From NCBI GenBank assembly GCA_014526335.1, contig JACTAT010000328.1, forward strand, positions 1-64,000: DNA of 64,000 nucleotides, given 5' to 3'. Numbering within the stretch: position 1 is the stretch's first letter; each line of letters begins with the position of its first letter. Shown piece after piece: positions 1 to 9,900 of this stretch. A program made the position numbers and the translations under genes. Source of the stretch: Chrysaora quinquecirrha. Its lineage: Eukaryota > Cnidaria > Scyphozoa > Semaeostomeae > Pelagiidae. The notes under the pieces are model-generated. The model worked only from the letters and a program-made list of their open reading frames with translations, made no database searches and was not told where the DNA came from.

Positions 1-74
1 TATACAATATCGTAACGGAAAATGTGTTAAATTGATGAAAGACTGGACAAACATTTAAGTTGTGCTTTACAGGC

Positions 75-500
75 AATGTTTGATCGTTTTACTATGATAC
101 AAAACAATGTTTTGACAAGCAGAATTCGTTCGGAAATGTTTGTAAAAACCTTTAAAACATTTCATGCATGTCTTAATAAAAAATGCTTGACGATAAATGT
201 TTTTGGTGAGGACCAACTGTCACAGACATTTCATTCGGTAATAAAATGTCTGATGTTTGACAAACAATGTTTGACCGTTTGGCCAGGGATTTGGGATTTG
301 TTTAACAAGTATATGACCGTTTGACCACGTCGCAAAACACTGACTAAAAAGCAGGCTGCTTCTCACAAGCAAACAATGTTTGATTAGCAATGTCTTGCGA
401 CCTAGCCAAAAGTTAAAGCAGTTTGTTGGACAAGCAGATTTCAGATGTTTGACGAGCAATGTTTGATCGTCGGACAAGCAATGTTTAATCGTTTGGCCTA
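75..500. repeat. MITE-A, two degenerate partial units
   Basis: Two adjacent degenerate units (about 75-292 and 303-500) are built from variants of CAATGTTTGATCGTTTGGCC and its complement. The same words recur at 3391, 41159, 42036, 43930, 45112, 45400 and 53807. They behave as a non-autonomous fold-back element family. Short open frames here are by-products of the repeat. Bases 501-902 hold nothing I recognise. Confidence 0.7.
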
Positions 501-902
501 AAGTACTTAACATTAAGGCATTGCAGTACTAACCTCTGATAAAATGTCGAAGGGAAGAACATATTTGTAATAAAAGTCCTGTAGCTTGTTGATTCTTCCT
601 TGGGCCTGAAGTAAATAAGAAGATCAAATTTAGGAAATGTAATAAAATACAGGAATAACTATTGCATTGTTTTATTACTAACGGCTTTAATTAGGCAATC
701 TTTCTAAACTTTCACCGGGTGAAGATCTTCAGGAACTTTGAATAAAAGACAAAGATTCATGGGTTAATGATAGAGATGCTTGGCGTGGACATCGCCCGTC
801 TTACCTCACAGAAAACGAGAAAACCGACATAAAAACGAAGATGATGAAGGGTGAATTTTAAACACGCTTGACAAAAAGTCGAACCCTCTAGATCCACCAG
901 TC

Positions 903-959
903 TTAATTTGTCAGTTTTGTTAAGAAGTATCGATTAATCTTTGCCATAAGTCTGCAGTT
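903..959 (-). other. JARID2: possible JARID2 terminal exon with early stop
   Basis: After the last secure JARID2 exon (ending at 1031, phase 0), the minus strand offers an AG acceptor and a short phase-0 frame reading NCRLMAKINRYF followed by a few residues and TAA at 905-903. The stretch loosely resembles the end of the JARID2 ARID domain (human RLAKLQEAYCQYLL). If used, it would make a protein without the JmjC domain. The similarity is weak. The true next exon may lie left of the window, or an indel may be hiding a longer exon. Confidence 0.3.
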
Positions 960-1030
960 CTCAAAATCTTCCAAGTTTTATACGCCCTAAATTACGTTCA
1001 TACTAAAAACTGGAGAAAAAGCCTTCTTAC

Positions 1031-4000
1031 ATTCTTGGGCAAATGCAAAGTATCTGCGATCTTCTGCCATTTTCGAGGAGTGTTTACCTTCAGAAAAAAA
1101 CGCTCTAGTCAGTTGAAGATTAGGTAGCTCAAGTAGAAATAAAGAGCAGAAAACATTTCAGAAAAAGAACAGCAACAAAAATTTTGTTCTTTTTCTGAAA
1201 TTTCTTACAAGTCTGTTTTTACTTCGCTCTTCTGAGAGTAGAAAAAGAAAGTAAAAAGTAATTGATTACTTTAGCTACTCCACCAACAGATGCAAAGACT
1301 TTAGACATTTGCTGCAAATCAATTTCACAGCTACCAATCTATAAAAACAATATGATTATTGTGTAATTTTTGTAAAGAAATTATTTTTATTGCTAATGAA
1401 CAAAAAGTAAAATGTAAGACATGTGACACATACTTGTGGAACATTATGTAATAAGTCTGACTTCTCTCCTAAGCATCTTCTTAGATATTTTAGATGAGTT
1501 GCAGATTCTGAATTTCTAGGAAAAAATACAGACATTAATTGCAGAGGAAGATGAAGGTGAAGGTGAAGTGGTGTTTTAGCGCCAGTCGCTAGGATCTCAG
1601 TAGTAGGTTAACTAATGAGAACCACGACCCTGGCTGTGACGCTACCGTAGCTGGGACATGAAGCCCGATTTCAGCGAGCTTCTTGCACCACGAGCTAGCT
1701 AGATTAGGCCACGACGCCACAGCAACTTCAAGTAAATTTGAGAATCTCAAATAATTTTAATAAAGAAGACCTATATATTTGTTTGTACTTTAAAGCTTGT
1801 CTCAAAGATTTGAACGGATGAAGAAATTATAACAAGGGCAAAGATATAACTGGTAGAATATATTTAACACAATCATTACCGATTTCCCATTTTGTGAATA
1901 TGTTGAACTTTCGTGCTGAACCGTACGTCATCACTAATGTTCGTGGATGCCTTCAATAGAAAAAACAGAGTATTCTACCTGGCCATATAATACAACGCCT
2001 TTAGAACAATCAGCCTCTAGGTGCCATGACCGTTCAGTAGACAAACACCGGGCAAAGAACAGCTTTCATACTGTCTTGGTCGGTTGGTTTTAAGTAGATT
2101 TAGATTTTAAACGAGCATAAGCCTTGTAAAGATCAACTCCAATTGAAACGATTGCTACTACGGATCACTTCAATGAATAAAATAGGCCGAAGAAATATGA
2201 GGGAATGGAGAAGACTCAAGGATTCAGAAGAAAGCAAGAAAGGTTTATACGGGGTAATAGTAGCTAGTTTCTTTCTCATCCGCTCTTGGATGCAGGCTTG
2301 AGTGAAGTGGAAAGGAAAACAGGGGAATATAAATAAGGAACAGGAAAACAAAAAGTAAAGATGAATAAGAACACAAATTTCAGAATACATACTTGCCATC
2401 CTGCCGGAGGAACAATAACACAGATGCCAAATTTCAATACGAAGGGAATGATTTTCTTTATATATTTCACTGGGTCTTTAAACTCTTGTTCCATTGGACG
2501 GAATATTGGTGCATTGTTCAGCTTGTTTTCATAACAATTTGGCTCCATTTCTTTATTTCGTTTTTTTCTAAATCGTTTTCCTTTATTAGAATCATTGTCG
2601 TTGTTCAATTCTTTTTTACGTGATTTCTTTTCCGATGCTGATTCTTGTGATGACGAATCACTCAGATCAATAAGTCTTTTAGCCTCTCTTATCTCAACAG
2701 AAAAATCTTTCCTCTCTGATCGTAACGTTTCTGGTGACGTAATCTCAGTCTCTTTTCGAGGACTAACATCTGACAGCCTCGTATTCAACGAACCTGAGGC
2801 AGACCCTTGGCAACCCTCAGTGCTGTTTCCTTCTTTATCGACTACTTTGTCCATATCTACATCACTCTTATCTTCTTTACATGAGGCACCTCCGATTTCC
2901 GCTTGTTCATTTGAGGCAACGCCATTAGACTCCGGCTTCCTATTGTTGATGTCTGCTTCGTCGAATAGGCCACTGAGGTTTTTTACTGGTCGTTCCTCTA
3001 GGTTAGGTGTGATTTCGTTATACGAATTTTCATTTAACTGAAATAGAGAGCAGAATAGCCTCTATTAGACCCCGTTCAAAATATGCCGGTATGAGACGAA
3101 TACGGTACGAAACTATACCGTTACGGCCTTGCGTCTACACTATGCCGGCACAGTTTGATATTAATACGTTACGAAATGAATACGATACGCTAACCGGCTT
3201 CATCTGAAAACGGCATAGTTTAAACGCCTGAATATGGTACAGATTGATGCCGCTTTGCTGAATGAATGAGAGAAAAAAAAATAACTCTTCGTTCTTGTTG
3301 ACATAAAATAATATATTTTAGACAAAAACCGATGACCTTGCTCATCGTATTCATGTCATACCGGTATAGTGTAAACGGAGCCTTAGACTCTGGCCAAACG
3401 ACCAAACATTGTTTGTCAAATCTTTGAAATTAACAAGTAACGCTAAATGTTTACTGTTTGATTACGTCACAAAACATTGTTTCAAAAGTTTCTGAATTTT
3501 AAAACTGAATACCTGAACTTTGGACGGAGTAGAAGGTCCTTGTTTATTCAGCTTTGAAGGATTACTGCTGATTTGTCTTTTAAAAAATGGCGAAACTGGT
3601 AGAAATTCATCTTCATCAGATGATAATGGCGAAGATGGAACCAGTGGATTATTCAGATATTCCAATTCTTTCGGCAGATTTGGTGTTCCTATAATAACAA
3701 TAGGTTAGGATTAGGTAACAGCAGAAATTTGGTTTCTTAGGAGAATGCTTAGTTTATTGTGGGTGGACCGAACAACGATACAGTATTAAGAAAGGCAGAT
3801 AGCAGCTAGCGTAAAGAGAACTTACGAAAATGATAACTGTTATGCAAATAAGATTTTTAGGTCATTTTAATAAAGAAACAATATTCAAGGGAAACAAGCG
3901 AGAGGAAGACAAAGATGGAAGACTTATATGAACAGTATTATCATCAGATGAATCGAGGTTCTTCGAAAGCATGTGAACTACTGCAAGCAGGACTTGGACT

Positions 4001-6490
4001 GAAAAAATCGCCAATTTCGAACAACGAGGCACATAGATAGATAGGTAGAAATATGGCAAAAATGTTTTTGAAGTGGCAATTGCTACGGCTATGGGAGAAA
4101 ATGGTAGGAGAATGACGCATCTTAACAACACCCCTAGGACTAGCCCTAGCACTAACCTTAGGACTAACCCCAACATTAGCTCTACAAAACACTGTAACCC
4201 TAGCACTAACCCTAAAACCAGAGTTAACCCTTAAACTAACCTTATAAACAACCCTAACGTTAGCCTTAAGGATAATGAAATTGGTGAAAGCATTATTTAA
4301 TGAAAGTAATGGAAAGAATATTCTTCTTCTAATACCTCGCAAGCATAAGAACTTGATGAAGTCTTCAGTTTTTGGCCGTTCTGGAACTGCTAACCCCATT
4401 TGTTGAATCAGCAAACTTCAAAAAATAAAGAACAATTCTGAAACCCCTCGATAAGATGCTAACTCCGTAAGATATGGTCAAACAAATGTACCGAGCATTT
4501 CACCCAACAATGCCAAATGCCAAATGTTTGGTAGGAAGTTCTGAGAAGCTCTTTGTGTTTGAACCTCTTGTTTGGCAGGGCAAGGATGCCAACAGAAGGG
4601 GCCAACGACAGCCTAAAAGCTTGATTGCTTGTTTCAAGGAAAACGTCTCTGGAAACGCAGAAAGGTGCTTTCTACACAAAATACCCTTTCAAAAAGGGAA
4701 GCTACGAAACAGCCTATGTAGGCTTGAACAATGCTTGGTTGCGAAAATATGCTTCAAATTTTTGGACAATGTTTGTTGGAGTTCAAAGAAGTTCATGATC
4801 TTCCATGTTCTCTTCTTTGATGAAATTTTTGACGAATTTTGTCATAAAAAACACTTCTTAATTACTACACTGCTGTCCTGAAACTTCTGCGATGGCAATG
4901 CACCTCATTTCCTATTTCTGAATGAAGCTTGACAAAATATTTGGTTCATTTGATAACTCTTCAATCAAACATAGCTGGTATCACACAAACAATCAATGGA
5001 GACAGATCAAATATAATTCAAGTGGGATGTCCACACCTTCTTGCATTGATAGATACATACCTATTTGGACTGCATGGCTGGGACTGAGCAAACTTTCTTT
5101 GAGCTTGTAAACATTTTCTAGATCTGTTGACAAATAAACTTAAATAATGACAAAAGAAAACATGAGTGAAACTTACAAAAAACTTTTAAGTACAGTTCAA
5201 ACTAATAAATCTTTTCATACAAACTTTACTCACCTTTCTGTATCAGTATCTTGACTTGTTTCATCAATATTCCTGCTGTCTTGTGATAAATTCTTAAGGT
5301 GTTTTGATGATCTATCAATTTCTTGATCATTCCGATTAACTTTGAGTCTTTCTCTGATCTTCTTAATGAGTTTCCTTTGATCTTGATCAGGGAAATTTCC
5401 TTCTCTTTCATTAACACCATCAATTGAGTCAGGTTTACTAAGAAACAATTCTTTCCTTGCTTTCTTTTCAGGTGCATTTCGTCTACGCCTTTTTCTTTTT
5501 CTTGGTACTGTTTCTTTATCTGTAATTCCTTGATTGTCCACATTTAGACATTCATCTTGATCTACTGACTTGCTGCCTTCTGGCAAATCTTCACTTGCGT
5601 TCAGCAAATCTTTTTTACTTGCTGCTGAAGCATCTGGTTCTGATTTTGTATCACGCAGGGAAACATAAAGAGCTTTCTTTAAAGCCTGTTCTTCTTCTCT
5701 AAGTAAGACCTGACTGTAATCCTAGGAGAGAAAATGGAAACAAATTCAAACCCTGCAAGTAAGCAGGTTGGGGTTTCACTGCCAGTGGGGGCTTGGGATG
5801 ATTGAGCATCCCTCAGCAGCTATTTAAAAATGATGTCACATCTTTTAGGGGGGGCAGCAGGTACAGGGAGTGTGACAGTATGTGGCAGTTTTTCAGTTAC
5901 AGTGCTTGACAAGGGGGAGGAGGTGGTAAAACTCTGACGTGATGTCATATCATTAAATGGCTCCCAATGGTCTTTGATCCTTTAGTTTTTTTCATTAAAA
6001 TTAAAATAAAATTATTAAAATTGTAAGTAGGTTTTTAATTTAGTTTATTTTGTATCGTTTTAAGGGAGGGCCACTTGTAAATCAGCACCTTTGTGTTGAA
6101 TGTGCTACCCTCCCAGTAGCAAATATATTAAATGAAAAAAATGAAATTGACAGATATTTTGCCAAAATTTCAACAATATATCTATTGTTCTTAAAACAAT
6201 AGAACCATTGTTTGGTAGTTTACTCCATTGTTCGTTGTCAGAAATTTAACCCTTTATGCCCCCTGCTTCAAGTGACCAGTGACCCAAATCCAGCCCTGCC
6301 ATTTTAACCCCCAATCAGCAAGTGCTTCTTTGGTGCCCTCTCATCAGACACAATTGGAAGTTGTTGAGTTGGCTGTTGTTGTTTCCCATATGCCAACAAA
6401 ACTAACAGTTCAGAATCTAGGTCAACTTACAAGACAAGGTTTTGTTATTTTCCTCTTCGGACGAACTTTCCAACCTCTTGTGTGCTCCAT
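1031..6490 (-). CDS. JARID2: JARID2 (Jumonji/ARID PRC2 cofactor), C-terminal part not found
   Basis: JARID2 is a nuclear, catalytically inactive Jumonji protein that recruits and stimulates Polycomb complex PRC2. Ten exons on the minus strand join in phase over 597 codons: 6490-6431, 5721-5234, 5123-5061, 4415-4336, 3688-3513, 3037-2393, 1950-1880, 1515-1434, 1338-1270, 1087-1031. Exon 1 starts at ATG 6490 and encodes RPKRKI, matching human RPKRNI. Exon 2 opens with a ubiquitin-interacting motif (EEEQALKKALYVSL). Exon 3 carries LQAQRKFAQSQP, identical to human around K116. Exon 4 carries RPKTEDFIKFLCLRG. Exon 6 ends in JmjN (APIFRPMEQEFKDPVKYI to VPPAGWQ). Exons 7-10 encode the JmjN tail and ARID (VQHIHKMG, IGSCEIDL, RKWQKIADTLHLP). 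The rest of ARID and the JmjC domain are not found and are probably beyond base 1. A divergent partner (SOWAH) starts at 6902. Domain order excludes KDM5, which has a PHD finger after ARID and lacks the N-terminal motifs. Confidence 0.94.
1155..1201. repeat. intronic hairpin, 16-bp arms
   Basis: ATTTCAGAAAAAGAAC (1155-1170) is followed after 15 bases by its exact complement GTTCTTTTTCTGAAAT (1186-1201). It lies in the JARID2 intron between the last two secure ARID exons. On the minus-strand transcript it would form a stem. It may be the core of a small MITE. No function is assigned. Confidence 0.7.
1551..1727 (-). repeat. SINE-A copy (tRNA-derived), minus orientation
   Basis: This is a degenerate copy of the family best seen at 52173-52342. 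Shared words include GGTGAAGTGGTGTTTTAGCGCCAGTCGCTAGGATCTCAG and GTGACGCTACCGTAGCTGGG. The tRNA-like head is at the right end, so the copy is on the minus strand. It sits in a JARID2 intron. Confidence 0.8.
3066..3386. repeat. short TIR element (TTAG family)
   Basis: The left end reads AGACCCCGTTCAAAATATGCCGGTATG. The right end is the complement of a similar sequence, CATACCGGTATAGTGTAAACGGAGCCTT. TTAG borders both sides. A relative lies at 28148-28549. No coding capacity was seen. The element lies between JARID2 exons at 3037 and 3513. Confidence 0.65.
3391..3500. repeat. MITE-A fragment
   Basis: One arm of the MITE-A family: CTGGCCAAACGACCAAACATTGTTTGTCAAA followed by TTACGTCACAAAACATTG. 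It ends about a dozen bases beyond the donor of the JARID2 exon at 3513. Confidence 0.65.
4120..4270. repeat. degenerate CTAACCCTA-like array
   Basis: Irregular repeats of ACTAACCCTA, CCCTAGCACTAACC and AACCCTAACGTTAGCC resemble decayed telomeric TTAGGG or a minisatellite. They are in a JARID2 intron and the gene continues on both sides, so this is not a chromosome end. Confidence 0.6.
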
Positions 6491-6901
6491 GATCTGCAGA
6501 TCTCAGGCATCAGGCATTTTGCGAGGGAAGGAAAGGCAAAGGAACAGAACAAGCACCAAAAAACATGGCCAGAAAGAACATGTAACAGAAACAGCTACAA
6601 CAACAGCAACCACAACATTCGGCCTCAGCCTCGAGTGGACTCTAAGCCTCGTGTGGGTGCAGCAATAATTCAATTCAACATTCATTGATTTCATCATTTT
6701 TATTTTGATGTTTCATAAAAGCACTTGGGTGGTTTTGTTTATCGATTGTTCATTTCGCAAACATGCTACAATAAGTTAGGGCGAAGTTATTTAAAACATA
6801 AAGATCTATCTCTTTGGTTTACAACTGCTTTTTTCAATCTATCAGTGATCAAGCAGACAGCGCTTCTGGAGACAGAGTCAGAACACGAGAAAGTTTTCAT
6901 A
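6491..6901. promoter_or_regulatory. bidirectional promoter region, JARID2 / SOWAH
   Basis: 411 bases separate the JARID2 ATG (minus, 6490) from the SOWAH ATG (plus, 6902). No other gene fits between them, so both promoters and 5' UTRs must lie here unless upstream non-coding exons exist. No clear TATA box was identified. Confidence 0.6.
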
Positions 6902-9900
6902 ATGGCTTCGAGAAGTTGTTCCTCGCAGTCGGATTTTGAGGAAGGGCTCGATGATGCGATCACGCTTCAGAACGTCAGAAATTTTCTTATTTATCATGAT
7001 GGAAAAGTTAAACATTCGGAATTGATAAATTTCTTCCGAAGGCCTCTTACAGATCCTAAACTAAAAGGTTCGTAGTTTAAGTTAAGGAAGTAGTTCAAAT
7101 TTATTTTTATTTCACTCAGAAAACAGAAAGCATTATAGTTAACGTAGAAACAAAATGCATTGACGCAGTTTAGCTAATTGTGTCTTATAAACTCCAAATG
7201 GGCGTGGGTGGAATGAGTAGGTAGTTATCTAATATCCTAGCAGAATGTATGGAATGTTTAATTTCCCACTGGTGCAGAGGTTTGAACCATTTTAGACACA
7301 AAAACAATAAATCAATGATGCAGTATGGAACTTCCCTGCGTAAATTTGTAGCAATAACAATAGAAAACAATGCCCCTATTGTTTTAGCTTTGGTTCAGGT
7401 GGATGGCGCAAATTCTGGTCTAGCCAACGCCAATTCAGTAAACATACTATCTCTGACAGGGCATGGGAACAAGGGCTTCATATCCAGTTGATTCATGTGC
7501 ATTTGTTACAGTTGAACAGCTGATCTCTTTTTGGTGTCTTTCATTAAATTTCTTTATTTTTTAGCAAAAAATAGAAGTGAGTTCAAAGATGTTCTCCTGA
7601 AAATTGCAGTGTTCAAGATTGAAAATGTTAGTAGATCTTTCATTTTTATTCTCTTATGTTATGTTCTTCATGCAAATAAACTATTCAGGGAAATTATCAT
7701 CTCTTTATAACAGTACCTACCATAGCCAGCAGGCACGGGGTGCAGTCACCCCTCCCCCCAAACATCACCAGGATTGGTTTCCTATATAAGCTAAATGTAA
7801 AAGTGGTGCAGGAGTTACTTGGTTACTTGCTTTTTAAAACCACACACTGATTTTCCTTCAGACCTTCACCGTGCCCTTTGCCCCTCCAGGGTTGGATGTC
7901 TGGTTACACCACTGCTTTATTACTTCATTGCCCCATTCCGCTCTTTGGAGATATTCCATCAACATTTATATATTTGATTCATTATTTCGTTTTCTAGGGT
8001 GAGAAATATGCTCTTCTGCATAAAAATCATGCAGGCAGAACAGATGTAAATCAGCAAATTCTAACACCACGAAAAGTAAGTAGACCTTTTCAAAGAAGAG
8101 ATGATCAAAGCAATGGTGAATGTCCGCCAAGTCCAAATCTGTCACATGATGATGTGCAACTACGACATTCGCAAAGTGGAAATTCAATTCTAGGATCGAG
8201 TAGCACTTTATCATCTACATCTACTTTTGACAGTGCGATTGGCATGGATTCTCAGGTTAGTATTTTATTGATCTTTGCAGAACAGATTAATATATTGGTT
8301 AGTTAAACTGTTGTGTGTAGATATCACTTTGGTTTGGTAATAAATCATATTGTTGAATGTTTTAGTCCGTCATCTCAAGCATTGCAGAAAGAGTGAGGGA
8401 CTTGTCAAAGAGCCTTGATTCTCTTGATGATGAAGTAAGTGTACTTTAAAGTGATTGATTGATTTACTGATTGATTGAGTGATCAGCTGATTGCATGAAT
8501 GATTGACTGATTGACTGGTTGATTGATTGATTAAGTGATTTAATGACTGAGTGATTGTTTGGTTCATTGACTGGTTAATTGACTGATTGATCAAGCAATT
8601 GACTGGTTGATTGACTTTTTGATTGAGTAATTGACTGATTGATTGAGTGATTGACTGATTTATTGAGTGATTGACTGATTGGTTGAGTGGTTGACTGATT
8701 GATTAATAGACTGATCAACTAATTGATTGACTGATTGATTGAGTGATTATTAAGTGATTGAACAATTGAGTGATTGATTTATTGAGTGATTGATTGAGCG
8801 ATTGAATGATTGATGATTGATTGAGTTTCTAATAGTTGCTTAGATTTATTGATTTATCCACTGATTGTTTGATAGACTGGTTGATTGCTTGGTTCATTTG
8901 TTTGTTGATAAACTGTATGCGTAGTTGATTGTTTCACTTGATTCATGATTTGTTATTTGCATAATTATCGTTTTGTTCTGTTTAACTATTTGGGTACAAA
9001 GGTCTTTATTGCTATCGGCTTGTTCTATTCCCATGATTTGATAGTTTCGTTTCTTCTTTGCAGCTGCTGGCTGAATTCAATTACGAAGACGGTAGGTCTC
9101 ACTCAAGTGTTATTTTCCTATCACCATATTATTATTATACTCAACCATAAAATGATCGGAGCTTTTGCGACATTGCAGCCAGAGACGTTTGAACCTGAGG
9201 GGACCGCATGGTCTTTCCCAAAATCTTTAAGCGCAGCAAAAATACATTCGAGATCGATGTTATTTTGTTTAGGATCTCTTTGATTCTGTTTCTGTCTCCC
9301 ACATAACGAGACACCGGTAGTTTGAAACGGCAGGGAATTCGCTTGTAGTGAAGCTTCTAAAACTGGTAAGATTATAGCGGTTTCAAAATAACTCAAAGTC
9401 CTTAAATTGTCTTTTTGTGTGTAAAGTGAAACTAAGCCCTTAAATTGCCATGCAGTTTTTGAAATGGAAGAAAAATGATGCTGATGGTGTGTGAAGGTGA
9501 AATGGTGTACTTAGCACCAGTCGCTATGAGACCTCGACCCTGGCTGTGAGCTGGTTAGGGCTGGAACCTCGCCCTCGCTGATCACTTTATTCCGTTTCTG
9601 AGGTTTAGCTGAGTGGTCTCTCGTTCAATTTGTCTCGCTATGTTTTTCCTACTTTTAACGATTTTTTGCCGATTTTTTTATCTTGGAACTTTTTCAATTT
9701 TCCCGTTGAATTATATGTTTGCAGCTTGTACGTCTGAATTAGTAAAAAGATTTTTATTCGTGTAGGTTCCGATGATATGAATGGATATAACGAGGTAATC
9801 CCCCTTCAATAAACTTTCCTTGTTATTCATCATTAGCGCTTAAAACTCAAAATTGCTACCTAATCACATGACCAAATCAGATTCACTTGGCGCCGTAGCC

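Noticed and set aside
2595..3041. 148-codon plus-strand open frame
   Set aside because: It is antisense to the large JARID2 exon 3037-2393, which has family similarity and correct phases.
4386..4390. closer acceptors for JARID2 exon 4 (TTAG, GCAG)
   Set aside because: They give the wrong phase; the acceptor at 4417-4416 restores frame with the preceding 63-base exon.
4474..4881. 135-codon plus-strand open frame
   Set aside because: It lies inside a JARID2 intron, has no recognisable domain, and its borders do not match splice sites; likely chance.
6279..6668. 129-codon plus-strand open frame
   Set aside because: It overlaps JARID2 exon 1 on the opposite strand and contains low-complexity Thr/Asn; no support.
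8442..8935. CRISPR-like or satellite array
   Set aside because: Units are degenerate and contiguous without spacers, in an animal intron.
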